Positions 35,389-44,563 of a stretch of DNA of 62,770 nt are shown here, one piece after another (the stretch's first letter is position 1; every line of letters starts with the position of its first letter). Source of the stretch: Massilia yuzhufengensis. GTDB taxonomy: Bacteria > Pseudomonadota > Gammaproteobacteria > Burkholderiales > Burkholderiaceae_D. The notes under the pieces are model-generated. The model worked only from the letters and a program-made list of their open reading frames with translations. It had not been told where the DNA came from and ran no database searches. The translations under genes and the position numbers were made by a program. Location: contig NZ_FOLD01000031.1 of the NCBI RefSeq assembly GCF_900112225.1, positions 1-62,770 on the forward strand, written 5' to 3'.

Positions 35389-36489
35389 TTATTTCCGGTT
35401 TTTCTTGTGTACGAAAAGCCAGCGTGGCGACTTAAATCGAACAATACGCGCATATAACCACAGGTAACTGATTATAAACAACAAACTGAAGAAGATGAGC
35501 ACTGCGGTGTTTTTCCAGAACACCGTTGCGGGAATCACGGCCATCAGGGAAAACAGCCATAAGTAAGGCGAGGTGCGTGCGTTCCGTTTCATCAGGGAGC
35601 GCGCTTCGCGCGGGCCCACGGTCCATTGCACGATGCGGCGGAATATCAGGCTATGCAGGTGAATGCCATCGGGCAGGGCCGGTGATTTACCGCGCACGAA
35701 CATGCGGCGGTAAGCGGAGAATATCGTTTCGAATGCGGGATAAATCAGCAGCAGCATCGCATACCAGGTGGACACGCCGGGATTGCGCATCACCAGCAGC
35801 AGCGCCAGTTCGCCGAGCATGAAGCCGATGAAGTAAGCGCCGCCGTCGCCAAGGAAAATCAGGCCGACCGGATAATTCCAGATCAGGAAACCGGCGGTGG
35901 CGCCGGCCACCACCAGCGCGGTCACCAGCACGAACATGTCGCCCACCTGCAGCGCCACATAGGCCAGCGACATCAGCATGCAAATGCTGACCATGCTGGC
36001 CAGGCCATTGAATCCATCGATGATATTGACTGCGTTGGCGATGCCCGCGACGGCGAGCACGGTGAGCGGCAATACCACCAGGTCGAGCTTCAGCGGCAGC
36101 ACGCCCCAGGGTAAATCGAGGCGCACCAGCTTTGCACCGAGCAGGTAATACGCGAACAGCGCCGCGAGCATCGTGAGCAGCAGGCGGCGCGCCGGTGAAA
36201 CGCGGCCGGTATAGTCTTCGACGATACCGCCGGCCATGGCAATGCAGGCGCATGCAAGCAAAGGCGTGATCCACGCACCGAGTGCCGGTTCACGGATAGA
36301 CGATATGACGCTGGTAATAAGCACCGAGAGAAAGATCGGCACGCCGCCGATACGCGCCACCGAATGCGAGTGGAACTTCTGCACGTTGCCGTAATTCGCG
36401 TCGAGTGCCGTACCATTGCGCTTGGCATACTTAATCACGAACAGGGTCAGCAGCGCACAGCATACGAAACTGACGAAAAAGGAGAACAT
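35389..36489 (-). CDS. WecA/MraY-like undecaprenyl-phosphate sugar-1-phosphate transferase
   Basis: A 366-residue polytopic membrane protein (about eleven helices). Family marks: HSHSVARIGGVPIFL near the start, the Asp-rich AMAGGIVEDYTGRVSPARR, NAVNIIDGFNGLASM with the catalytic Asp region, and FLGDGGAYFIGFML. These fit glycosyltransferase family 4 enzymes that start O-antigen, enterobacterial-common-antigen-like or exopolysaccharide synthesis on the lipid carrier. It is not MraY proper (wrong context; a dcw cluster is not near). The C-terminus extends into a basic tail (FVHKKNRK). Confidence 0.85.
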   Translation of the reverse strand: MFSFFVSFVCCALLTLFVIKYAKRNGTALDANYGNVQKFHSHSVARIGGVPIFLSVLITSVISSIREPALGAWITPLLACACIAMAGGIVEDYTGRVSPARRLLLTMLAALFAYYLLGAKLVRLDLPWGVLPLKLDLVVLPLTVLAVAGIANAVNIIDGFNGLASMVSICMLMSLAYVALQVGDMFVLVTALVVAGATAGFLIWNYPVGLIFLGDGGAYFIGFMLGELALLLVMRNPGVSTWYAMLLLIYPAFETIFSAYRRMFVRGKSPALPDGIHLHSLIFRRIVQWTVGPREARSLMKRNARTSPYLWLFSLMAVIPATVFWKNTAVLIFFSLLFIISYLWLYARIVRFKSPRWLFVHKKNRK

Positions 36490-36802
36490 TGTTATTCTTT
36501 CGGTGCAATTATGTGAGTCGTTTCCGCAGTCGACTCCGCGGAAAAAACCACGGCACTCTTATCGATGGATTGGTGCTGCATTGTACCGGAATAGACGAGG
36601 CCATCCGGATGCAAATGCGATTGTGTGCCGCGCGTTTCGACTGGATCAAATCGGCGCGCTTTCGAGTGCGCCGGCGGCACCGCCGATCACGCGCCGCTTA
36701 TATCCGGCGCTCGCCTGCGCCGCGCCGCGAAATCATTTAGTATCGGCCAATGCATGCGCGGCACTACGCCCACCTTGCACCATCCACCACGATAAGAACA
36801 AC
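36490..36802. other. Divergent intergenic region before apaH
   Basis: Between the divergent WecA-like and ApaH genes. It must hold both promoters, but I cannot place them. The only clear structure is an imperfect palindrome at 36521-36544 (TTTCCGC ... GCGGAAA around AGTCGACT) close to the transferase start. No coding frame looks real. Confidence 0.45.
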
Positions 36803-37660
36803 ATGAGAACCTACGCCATCGGCGACCTGCAGGGCTGTGCCCACGAAGCCGAACTCCTGATCGAACGCATCGTCGACGATGCGCGCAGCCACGGCAGCGC
36901 GCAGCCGCGCATCCTGTTCGTGGGCGACCTGATCAACCGCGGTCCCGATTCGCTCACCGCGCTGCGCCGCATGAAGGCCTTGTCCGACGCGCACCCCGAT
37001 CACGTCGAGGCGCTGCTGGGCAACCACGACCTGCACCTGATCGCGGTGGCCGTCGGCGCGCAGCGCGCCAGCCGCTCCGACACGCTCGACGAAATCCTCG
37101 CCGCGCCCGACCGCGACGAACTGGTCGCGTGGCTGCGCCAGCGGCCGCTGGCGATGTTCGTCGATGCGCACCTGCTGGTGCACGCCGGCGTCGCGCCCGC
37201 GTGGACTGCGGCGCAGGCGATGGCGCTGGCGCACGAAGTCGAAGCGGTGCTGCGCGGCGATGGCTGGATCGGCTTCTTGCGCGACATGTACGGCAACGAG
37301 CCGAACGCGTGGGACGACAGCCTTACCGGCATCGCGCGGCTGCGCTGCATCGTCAACGCCCTCACCCGCATGCGCCTGTGCGCGCCGGACGGCAGCATGG
37401 ATTTCGCGCACAAGGAAAGCGAGGCCGGGCCGGAAGGATCGGGGCTGGTGCCGTGGTTCGACTTGCCGCAGCGCGCCACGCGCGACGTGACGGTAGTGTT
37501 CGGGCACTGGTCGGCGCTGGGACTGGTGCTGCGGCCCAACCTGGTGGGGCTGGACAGCGGCTGCGTGTGGGGCGGCAAGCTGACGGCAGTGTGCCTGGAC
37601 GACCGCTCGCTGTTGCAGGTGGATTGTCCGGAGTACCGCGAGCACTCCGGCAAAAAGTAG
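36803..37660 (+). CDS. apaH: Symmetrical bis(5'-nucleosyl)-tetraphosphatase ApaH
   Basis: A 285-residue metallophosphoesterase that splits Ap4A (and removes Np4 caps from RNA in E. coli). Metal motifs run in order: AIGDLQGC (D-x-QG, usual in ApaH instead of GDxHG), FVGDLINRGPDS, LLGNHDLHL, VHAGVAP and FGHWSALGL. The ATG at 36803 has no strong ribosome site, but the motif order sets it near the true start. Single gene, convergent with ilvD. Confidence 0.93.
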   Translation: MRTYAIGDLQGCAHEAELLIERIVDDARSHGSAQPRILFVGDLINRGPDSLTALRRMKALSDAHPDHVEALLGNHDLHLIAVAVGAQRASRSDTLDEILAAPDRDELVAWLRQRPLAMFVDAHLLVHAGVAPAWTAAQAMALAHEVEAVLRGDGWIGFLRDMYGNEPNAWDDSLTGIARLRCIVNALTRMRLCAPDGSMDFAHKESEAGPEGSGLVPWFDLPQRATRDVTVVFGHWSALGLVLRPNLVGLDSGCVWGGKLTAVCLDDRSLLQVDCPEYREHSGKK

Positions 37661-37704
37661 GGTGGCCCGGGCCACGAGAGGCGGCTTGCCGGCCACCCGG
37701 CGGG

Positions 37705-39567
37705 TCACCGTTTGAGCTGACTGAGGTCGCGCACCGCGCCGCGATCGGCCGACGTGGTCAGCGCCGCATACGCCTGCAGCGCCTGAGACACATAGCGCTC
37801 GCGTCCCACCGGCTTCCATGCATCGAGCCCGCGGTCTTCCATCTTGCCGCGGCGGTGCGCCAGCTCTTCGAAAGTCGCGCGCAGGTTGATGGTGCGCTCC
37901 GGAATGTCGATGTCGATGAAGTCGCCCTCTTCCACCAGGCCGATCGCGCCGCCTTCGGCCGCTTCCGGCGAGGCGTGGCCGATCACCAGGCCCGAGGAGC
38001 CGCCCGAGAAGCGCCCGTCCGTGAACAGCGCGCAGGCCTTGCCCAGGCCCTTGGATTTGATGTACGAGGTCGGGTACAGCATCTCCTGCATGCCGGGGCC
38101 GCCTTTCGGCCCTTCGTAGCGGATGATGACGACGTCGCCGGCAGCGACCAGGTCGCCCAGGATCGCGTCGACCGCCGCGTCCTGGCTCTCGAACACGCGC
38201 GCCTTGCCGGAGAACTTCAGGATGCTCTCGTCCACCCCGGCGGTCTTGACGATGCAGCCCTTCTCGGCGATGTTCCCGTACAGGACCGCCAGGCCGCCAT
38301 CCTGCGAATAGGCGTGCGCGCGGTCGCGGATGCAGCCCAGGCTGCGGTCGAGGTCATTGGCGGCGAAGCGCTCGGACTGCGAGAACGCGACCTGGGTCGG
38401 CACGCCGCCGGGCGCGGCGCGGAACAGCTGGTGCACGGCCGGGTCGTCGCTGCGCTTGATGTCGTACTTCTCGATCGCCTCGCCCATGGTGGGGCTGTGC
38501 ACGGTCGGCAGCGAGGTGTCGAGCAGGCCGCCGCGCGCCAGCTCGCCCAGGATCGAGAAGATGCCGCCGGCGCGGTGCACGTCCTCGATGTGGTACTTGT
38601 CGGTCATCGGCGCCACCTTGCACAGGCAGGGCACCTTGCGCGAGATGCGGTCGATGTCGGCCATGGTGAAGTCCACCTGCGCCTCGTGCGCGGCCGCCAG
38701 CAGGTGCAGCACGGTGTTGGTGGAGCCGCCCATCGAGACGTCCAGCGCCATCGCGTTCTCGAACGCGGCCTTGGACGCGATGGAGCGCGGCAGCACCGAG
38801 TAATCGTCCTGCTCGTAGTGGCGCTTGGCCACGTCCACGATCAGGCGGCCGGCGCGCAGGAACAGCTCCTTGCGATCGGAATGGGTGGCCAGCACGGTGC
38901 CGTTGCCCGGCAGCGCCAGGCCGAGCGCCTCGGTCAGGCAGTTCATCGAATTGGCGGTGAACATGCCCGAGCACGAACCGCAGGTCGGGCAGGCGGAGCG
39001 CTCGATTTCGGCCACGTCGGCGTCCGACACGCTGCTGTCGCCGGCCTTGATCATGGCGTCGACCAGGTCCAGCTTGATGATTTTCTGGCCGGTGCCGACG
39101 GTCTTGATGACCTTGCCGGCTTCCATCGGGCCGCCCGAGACGAACACCACCGGGATGTTCAGGCGCATCGCGGCCATCAGCATGCCGGGGGTGATCTTGT
39201 CGCAGTTCGAGATGCACACCATGGCGTCGGCGCAGTGGGCGTTGACCATGTACTCGACCGAGTCGGCGATCAGGTCACGCGAGGGCAGCGAGTACAGCAT
39301 GCCGCCGTGGCCCATGGCGATGCCGTCGTCGACCGCGATGGTGTTGAATTCCTTGGCCACGCCGCCGGCCGCCTCGATTTCGCGCGCAACCAGCTGGCCC
39401 AGGTCCTTCAGGTGCACGTGGCCCGGCACGAACTGGGTGAAGGAATTGACCACGGCGATGATCGGCTTGTCGAAGTCGCCGTCCTTCATGCCGGTGGCGC
39501 GCCACAGCGCCCGGGCGCCGGCCATGTTGCGGCCCTGGGTGGTGGTGTGGGAACGATAAACTGGCAT
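37705..39567 (-). CDS. ilvD: Dihydroxy-acid dehydratase
   Basis: A 620-residue iron-sulfur enzyme of isoleucine/valine synthesis. Cluster Cys lie in AMVCISNCDKITPGM and SACPTCGSCSGMFTANSMNC; GRFSGGSSGLVIGHASPEA is the family C-terminal block, and DVSMGGSTNTVLHL is present. About 620 residues fits the enterobacterial-type subgroup with a [4Fe-4S] cluster. GAGGAGA lies 8 bases before the ATG at 39567. No other ilv gene is nearby. A separate unit from the plsC gene on the same strand. Confidence 0.95.
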   Translation of the reverse strand: MPVYRSHTTTQGRNMAGARALWRATGMKDGDFDKPIIAVVNSFTQFVPGHVHLKDLGQLVAREIEAAGGVAKEFNTIAVDDGIAMGHGGMLYSLPSRDLIADSVEYMVNAHCADAMVCISNCDKITPGMLMAAMRLNIPVVFVSGGPMEAGKVIKTVGTGQKIIKLDLVDAMIKAGDSSVSDADVAEIERSACPTCGSCSGMFTANSMNCLTEALGLALPGNGTVLATHSDRKELFLRAGRLIVDVAKRHYEQDDYSVLPRSIASKAAFENAMALDVSMGGSTNTVLHLLAAAHEAQVDFTMADIDRISRKVPCLCKVAPMTDKYHIEDVHRAGGIFSILGELARGGLLDTSLPTVHSPTMGEAIEKYDIKRSDDPAVHQLFRAAPGGVPTQVAFSQSERFAANDLDRSLGCIRDRAHAYSQDGGLAVLYGNIAEKGCIVKTAGVDESILKFSGKARVFESQDAAVDAILGDLVAAGDVVIIRYEGPKGGPGMQEMLYPTSYIKSKGLGKACALFTDGRFSGGSSGLVIGHASPEAAEGGAIGLVEEGDFIDIDIPERTINLRATFEELAHRRGKMEDRGLDAWKPVGRERYVSQALQAYAALTTSADRGAVRDLSQLKR

Positions 39568-39681
39568 GGCGGTCTCCTCAAGCTGGCGAATATGCAAGGG
39601 CACCAGCGTGCCCTCTCGCCTGTGAGTTGTCCAATATATGATTCATCGTTCTGTGATTCATTTTACGAATCACAGACGGGC

Positions 39682-40413
39682 TCAAGCGCGCAAGGCCCCG
39701 GCCACGGCGTCCTCGGCCGCCTGGGCCAGCTCGCGCCGGTGCGCGCCCTCCCCTGCGATCGGGGCCAGCGGCCGCAGGCGCGCGCGCACCGGATCGCCTT
39801 GCAGGATGGTGAACAGGCTGTCCACGAAGCTGGTGTCGCCGGTGTAGTCGACCGAGGCGTGGTAGCCCCCGGCCGCGTCCACGTACGACAGCGCGTAGGG
39901 CTGCACGGCCACTTTCGCATCGATCGCGGCCTCGAACAGGTTGGCGTGGAAGGGCAGCACCTCGCCCTGGCGCGCCGTGGTCCCTTCCGGGAACAGCGCC
40001 ACCCGCTCGCCCTGCTCCAGCACCAGCACCAGGCCCTTGAAGATGTGGCGCAGCTCGCGCCGGTTGCCGCGCGCGATGAAGACGGTGCCGGCGCCGGCGG
40101 CCAGCCAGCCCAGCACCGGCCAGGCGCGGATTTCGGCCTTGGCCACGAAGCGGCAGGGATGCAGCGCGTTGATCACGAAAATGTCGAGCCAGGAGACGTG
40201 GTTGGCGACGATCAGCGCGTGCTCCAGCACCGGCGCGCCGGGCAGCTGCTCGACCGTCACGCGGCACAGCGCCAGCAGCTTGCGCGACCAGCGCCGCGTG
40301 AGGCGCTCGCGCCCGCCGCGCGACACCAGCGGGAATGCGAGGGCGCAGGTGGCCAGGCCCGCCACCAGGTGGACCATGACGCGCGCAAGGCGCAGGGCGA
40401 GCCGGATCTTCAC
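39682..40413 (-). CDS. Second PlsC-like lysophospholipid acyltransferase
   Basis: A 243-residue acyltransferase: N-terminal membrane segment (VMVHLVAGLATCALAFPLVS), the H-x4-D motif in VANHVSWLDIFVINAL, and FPEGTTARQG. Distinct from the copy at 28706, which has the H-x4-E variant; the two may use different lysolipids, or this one may acylate an ornithine-lipid-type acceptor (OlsA-like). The start is a GTG at 40413. It is 54 bases downstream of pyrC' on the same strand, the usual neighbour in betaproteobacteria. Confidence 0.85.
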   Translation of the reverse strand: MKIRLALRLARVMVHLVAGLATCALAFPLVSRGGRERLTRRWSRKLLALCRVTVEQLPGAPVLEHALIVANHVSWLDIFVINALHPCRFVAKAEIRAWPVLGWLAAGAGTVFIARGNRRELRHIFKGLVLVLEQGERVALFPEGTTARQGEVLPFHANLFEAAIDAKVAVQPYALSYVDAAGGYHASVDYTGDTSFVDSLFTILQGDPVRARLRPLAPIAGEGAHRRELAQAAEDAVAGALRA

Positions 40414-40467
40414 TTCTTCATGCCGTCAGGAGAGAGTAACGGACGGCGGGCGCCGTCCGCGTGTGCT

Positions 40468-41763
40468 TTAGCGCTGGAACGCAAGGCGGCCGCGCACCAC
40501 CGTCGCACGCACCTGCCCGGCCAGTTCGTAGCCGAGGAAAGGCGTGTGCTTGCCCTGGCTGGCGAGCGCCTTGCGCTCGACCTTCCAGCGCGCATCAAGG
40601 TCGAACAGCACCACGTCGGCCGCCGCGCCCACCGACAGCGTGCCCGCCGGCAGGCCGGCGATGCGGGCCGCGTTGGCCGTCACCTTGGCCAGCGCCCGCG
40701 GCAGCGCATCCATCTCGTGCTGGTCTTCGGCCCACTTGAGCACCAGGGACAGCAGCAGTTCCAGGCCGGTCGCGCCGGGCGAGGCTTCGGCGAAGGGCAG
40801 CAGCTTCTCGTCGTCGTCCACCGGCGTGTGGTCGGAGCAGACCGCATCCACGGTGCCGTCCAGCAGGGCCGCGCGGATGGCGTCGCGGTCGCGCCCGCTG
40901 CGCAGCGGCGGGTTGAAGCGCGCATTGGGGTCGAAGAAGCCGATGTCGGCGTCGGTCATGTGCAGGTGGTGCACGCCGACGTCGCAGGTGAGCGGCAAGC
41001 CTTCCTTCTTGGCGGCGGCCACCAGCGCCAGGCCGGCGGCGGACGACATGCGGCACAGGTGCACGCGGGCGCCGCTGGCGCGCATCAGTTCGAAGATCGT
41101 GTGCAGCGCGATGGTCTCGGACATGACCGGCACGCCCGACAGCCCCAGGCGCGACGCCAGCGGGCCGCTGTGGGCCACGCCGCCGCGGCCGATATGCGCG
41201 TCCTGCGGGCGCAGCCACACCGTGTAGCCGAAGGTTTTCGCGTACTGCATGGCGCGCAGCAGCACCGTGGTGTCTAGCACCGGTTCCTCGGCCTGCGAGA
41301 AGCCGATGCAGCCGGCTTCGGTCAGTTCGGCCATTTCAGTGAGGGCCTGGCCCTTCAGGCCCATGGTCAGCGCGCCCAGCGGGTGCACATTGGCCTGGTC
41401 GAGGTTGCGGGCGCGGTGCTTGAGCATCTCCACCAGGCCCGGTTCGTCCAGCACCGGGTCGGTGTCGGGCGGGCACACCAGGGTGGTGACGCCGCCCTGC
41501 ATCGCGGCCTGCATTTCCGATTCCAGCGTGGCCTTGTATTCGTAGCCCGGCTCGCGCAGGCGCGCCGACAGGTCGACCAGGCCGGGCGCCACTACCAGGC
41601 CGGTGGCGTCGATGGTGTTGTCGGCGCTGAAGCCCGCCGGTGCGCTGCCGACGGCGGCGATCAGGCCGTCGTCGATGAACAGGTCTTGTACGGCGTCGAT
41701 GCCGTTCGCCGGGTCGATGATGCGCCCGTTCTTGATATGAAGTTTCATCCTTGCGAATCTCAC
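40468..41763 (-). CDS. pyrC: Dihydroorotase-like protein PyrC' (likely inactive, ATCase partner)
   Basis: A 431-residue amidohydrolase-fold protein of the type I dihydroorotase branch. The usual metal motif D-L-H-x-H-L-R-E-P-G reads DLSARLREPG here, with Ser66 and Arg68 in place of both His. Catalysis as a zinc enzyme is therefore unlikely. In Pseudomonas and relatives such a PyrC' forms the non-catalytic half of the aspartate transcarbamoylase complex, and a separate active PyrC works elsewhere in the genome. The GTG at 41763 overlaps the pyrB stop (GTGA) and has AGGAGG 9 bases upstream; an ATG at 41748 is the alternative start. Confidence 0.88.
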   Translation of the reverse strand: MRFARMKLHIKNGRIIDPANGIDAVQDLFIDDGLIAAVGSAPAGFSADNTIDATGLVVAPGLVDLSARLREPGYEYKATLESEMQAAMQGGVTTLVCPPDTDPVLDEPGLVEMLKHRARNLDQANVHPLGALTMGLKGQALTEMAELTEAGCIGFSQAEEPVLDTTVLLRAMQYAKTFGYTVWLRPQDAHIGRGGVAHSGPLASRLGLSGVPVMSETIALHTIFELMRASGARVHLCRMSSAAGLALVAAAKKEGLPLTCDVGVHHLHMTDADIGFFDPNARFNPPLRSGRDRDAIRAALLDGTVDAVCSDHTPVDDDEKLLPFAEASPGATGLELLLSLVLKWAEDQHEMDALPRALAKVTANAARIAGLPAGTLSVGAAADVVLFDLDARWKVERKALASQGKHTPFLGYELAGQVRATVVRGRLAFQR

Positions 41764-42740
41764 GCCCTGCCTCCTGCCAAAATGCTCATCACCGCCATCC
41801 GTACCGCAATCCCGAAGGTCACCTGCGGCAGGATCACCGCCTGGCTGCCGTCGGCCACCGCCGAGTCGATCTCGACGCCGCGGTTCATCGGGCCCGGGTG
41901 CATCACGATCGCGTCCGGCTTGGCCAGCGCCAGGCGTTCCGGGGTCAGGCCGTAGCTCTTGAAGTACTCCTGGGCCGAGGGCAGCAGCGCGCCGCTCATG
42001 CGTTCGTTCTGCAGGCGCAGCATGATGATGACGTCGACGTCCTTCAGGCCCTCGTCCATGTTCGTATACGTTTGCACGCCCATCTCGGCCAGGCCGCCGG
42101 GCAGCAGCGTGTGCGGGCCGATGGCGCGCACTTCCGGCACGCCCAGGGTGGTCAGCGCGTGGATGTCCGAACGCGCCACCCGGCTGTGCAGGATGTCGCC
42201 GACGATCGCCACCCGCAGGTTGGTGAAGTCTTTCTTATAGTGGCGGATCGTGTACATGTCGAGCAGGCCCTGGGTCGGGTGCGCGTGGCGGCCGTCGCCG
42301 GCGTTGACGACGTGCACGTGCGACTGTCCGGTTTCCACCAGGTGCTTGGCGATCAGGTAGGGCGCGCCCGACTGCGCATGGCGCACCACGAACATGTCGG
42401 CGTGCATGGCCGACAGGTTGTCGATGGTATCGAGCAGCGATTCGCCCTTGCTGGCCGACGAAGCCTGGATGTTCAGGTTGATGACGTCGGCCGACAGGCG
42501 CTTGGCCGCGATCTCGAAGGTGGTGCGGGTACGGGTGCTGTTCTCGAAGAAGAGGTTGAACACGCTCTTGCCCCGCATCAGCGGCACCTTTTTGACCTCG
42601 CGGTCGGAAATGCCCACGAAGCTCGACGCGGTGTCGAGGATGTGGTTGACGATGGACTTGGGCAGCCCTTCGATGCTGAGCAGGTGCTGCAGCTCGCCGT
42701 TCTTGTTCAGTTGCGGATTATTGTGCAGGATTTTCGGCAT
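41760..42740 (-). CDS. pyrB: Aspartate carbamoyltransferase catalytic subunit
   Basis: A 326-residue enzyme of the first committed step of pyrimidine synthesis. Carbamoyl-phosphate site FENSTRTRTTFEIAAKRL, then GDGRHAHPTQGLLD, LRLQNERM and MHPGPMNRGVEID. The start at 42740 (MPKILHNNPQLNKNGELQHL) is chosen by family pattern; a start at 42770 with GAAGAAG before it would add ten residues. The 5' end overlaps pyrR, the 3' end overlaps pyrC'. No pyrI is present, as expected for class A ATCase with PyrC'. Confidence 0.95.
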   Translation of the reverse strand: MPKILHNNPQLNKNGELQHLLSIEGLPKSIVNHILDTASSFVGISDREVKKVPLMRGKSVFNLFFENSTRTRTTFEIAAKRLSADVINLNIQASSASKGESLLDTIDNLSAMHADMFVVRHAQSGAPYLIAKHLVETGQSHVHVVNAGDGRHAHPTQGLLDMYTIRHYKKDFTNLRVAIVGDILHSRVARSDIHALTTLGVPEVRAIGPHTLLPGGLAEMGVQTYTNMDEGLKDVDVIIMLRLQNERMSGALLPSAQEYFKSYGLTPERLALAKPDAIVMHPGPMNRGVEIDSAVADGSQAVILPQVTFGIAVRMAVMSILAGGRA

Positions 42741-43269
42741 GGTCGATGGACGGGGCAGGATCTTCTTCAATGGTCAGCGAGAGTTCGCCGGCGTCGCCGC
42801 GCTGCAGGCACAGCGACTGCGTGGGCGCCAGCTCGGCGCGGGTGCCGACATAGTCGGCCGCCACCGGCAGCTCGCGCCCGCCGCGGTCGGCCAGCGCCGC
42901 CAGGCGGATGCAGGCCGGCCTGCCGTAGTCGAACAGCACGTTGATCGCGGCGCGCACGGTGCGGCCGGTTTCCAGCACGTCGTCGACCAGCACGATGGTG
43001 GCGCCGTCCACCGCGAAGCGGATGTGGGTCGGCTTCACGTCCGGGTGCAGGCCCTTCTTGGCATAGTCGTCGCGGTAGAACGAGACGTCGATGGTGCCGT
43101 AGCGGGCGGTCAGGTCGAGGTCGCGTGCGAGGCGTTCGGCCAGCCAGGCGCCGCCCGAGTGGATGCCGACGATGGCGGCGTCCGGCACACCGGCCAGGCC
43201 GGCGCGCACCTGGCCCAGCAGCTCGCGGTACAGCGCTTCGGCGTCGTACGCTTGGTTAGATGTTGGCAT
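42718..43269 (-). CDS. pyrR: PyrR-type uracil phosphoribosyltransferase / regulator
   Basis: A 183-residue type I phosphoribosyltransferase with the PRPP motif IVLVDDVLETGRTVRAAINV and the flexible loop region GTIDVSFYRDDYAKKGL. In Gram-positive bacteria PyrR attenuates pyr operons; in proteobacteria it is retained upstream of pyrB, and its regulatory role is less clear. I see no obvious PyrR anti-terminator structure in the overlapping genes here. It begins inside ruvX (14-base overlap) and ends inside pyrB. Confidence 0.92.
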   Translation of the reverse strand: MPTSNQAYDAEALYRELLGQVRAGLAGVPDAAIVGIHSGGAWLAERLARDLDLTARYGTIDVSFYRDDYAKKGLHPDVKPTHIRFAVDGATIVLVDDVLETGRTVRAAINVLFDYGRPACIRLAALADRGGRELPVAADYVGTRAELAPTQSLCLQRGDAGELSLTIEEDPAPSIDHAENPAQ

Positions 43270-43648
43270 GGGAGTCAAAGTATTGTTGCAAAATGATGGC
43301 GGCCGCCTTGGCGTCGATGAGCTCGCCGCGTTTGTGCGGGATGACGACCGAGGAATAGCGTTCGTCGACGAGTTCGACAGGAAGGTCGAAGCGGCCATGG
43401 AGCTGGTTGGCGAAGCGCCGGCTGCGCAGGGTCATGTCGTGCTCGGCGCCGTCGGGATGGAAGGGCTCGCCCACGACGAGGCGGGCCGGCTTCCATTCAT
43501 TGATGAGCTCGCCGATGACCTGGAAACGGGTGGCATTGTCGATGGCCTTGACGACGGTCAAGGGCTGCGCCTGCCCGGTCAGGGTGTTGCCCATGGCGAT
43601 GCCGATGCGCTTCACCCCGAAATCGAAACCCAGGACGATTTCAAGCAT
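43256..43648 (-). CDS. ruvX: Putative Holliday junction resolvase / pre-16S rRNA nuclease YqgF
   Basis: A 130-residue RNase H-fold protein. Catalytic acids lie in VLGFDFGVKRIGIAMG, in LVVGEP (Glu) and in ELIDAKAAAIILQQYF (Asp). Implicated in trimming the 16S rRNA 5' end and proposed as a Holliday resolvase. The start ATG shares one base with the yqgE stop (TAATG) and its end overlaps pyrR. Confidence 0.93.
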   Translation of the reverse strand: MLEIVLGFDFGVKRIGIAMGNTLTGQAQPLTVVKAIDNATRFQVIGELINEWKPARLVVGEPFHPDGAEHDMTLRSRRFANQLHGRFDLPVELVDERYSSVVIPHKRGELIDAKAAAIILQQYFDSHANI

Positions 43649-44304
43649 TACGCATGGCCAGCCTCGGTAGCGAGCATGAGCGGGTCGATGCCCAGCAGTT
43701 TGATGGCGGCCGTATAGCGTTCTTCGATCGGCAGCTCGAACAGCACGCGCGCGTCGGCGCCCACCGTGAGCCAGCCGTTGCGCGAGAGTTCTTCTTCGAG
43801 CTGGCCGGGACTCCAGCCGGCGTAGCCGATCGACACCAGCATGCGGGCCGGGCCGGCGCCGCTGGCGACCGCTTCGAGCACGTCGATGGAGGTGGTGAAG
43901 GCGACCTCGTCGGTGACGGTGAGCGAGGACGAGAAGCGCCCGCCCGGCGAATGCAGCACGAAGCCACGGTCGTCCTGGACTGGGCCGCCGAACATGATCG
44001 GCTGGTCGACCACCGACGAGCGCAGGCCTTCGGAAAGCTTGAGGTCGACACGGTCGAACAGCACTTCCATCGTCATGTCGGTGGGCTTGTTGATGACCAC
44101 GCCAAGCACGCCTTTTTCGTTGTGCTCGCAGACGTAGACGACGGTGCCGCCGAAGATCGGATCCTGGATCGACGGCATCGCGATCAGGAAATGGTTGGCG
44201 AGGTTCAGCCCGGAGGCGGCGGGGCCGATGTTTCCCAGCGCTTGGTCGTGTTCCGGTGGCATGCCGGGCTTCGGTAGAGTGCTGCCAACTTTGCTTTTCT
44301 TCAT
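43648..44304 (-). CDS. yqgE: YqgE/AlgH family protein
   Basis: A 218-residue UPF0301 (AlgH) protein with the pattern NHFLIAMPSIQDPIFGGTVV, then YVCEHNEKGVLGVVINKPTD, a GGPV block (MFGGPVQDDRGFVLH) and YAGWSPGQLEEE. AlgH was linked to alginate control in Pseudomonas, but its molecular role is unknown. First gene of the minus-strand yqgE-ruvX-pyrR-pyrB-pyrC' run. An internal start at residue 15 (MPPEHDQALG) is possible. Confidence 0.9.
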   Translation of the reverse strand: MKKSKVGSTLPKPGMPPEHDQALGNIGPAASGLNLANHFLIAMPSIQDPIFGGTVVYVCEHNEKGVLGVVINKPTDMTMEVLFDRVDLKLSEGLRSSVVDQPIMFGGPVQDDRGFVLHSPGGRFSSSLTVTDEVAFTTSIDVLEAVASGAGPARMLVSIGYAGWSPGQLEEELSRNGWLTVGADARVLFELPIEERYTAAIKLLGIDPLMLATEAGHA

Positions 44305-44563
44305 ACGCTAACTCTCACATGGGCCCACTCTGGTTGATGACCGCGCTGCTAAGTGTCCACAAAACAACATTACGCTTTTCGATAGTTTACACCGAAATGC
44401 GCCGGCGGCCATGGAAGCACCCCGATACGGCCCGGTTCCCTGGCCCGGTGGAGTGCGCGAAGCATGTCCGGCGTCCCGCCTCTGTCCCGCCCTGCTGCGA
44501 ACGCCGAACGCTTAGGAAGAATCCTACCCAGTAAAATCGGCCGCCACCTTGACCCCGCACACG

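Noticed and set aside
37129..41277. 1,382-codon plus-strand frame
   Set aside because: Antisense to ilvD, plsC and pyrC'; a typical high-GC shadow rich in His, Gln, Arg and Ala.
42700..43300. PyrR-dependent attenuator
   Set aside because: The pyr genes overlap, leaving no leader, and no anti-terminator hairpins are visible.
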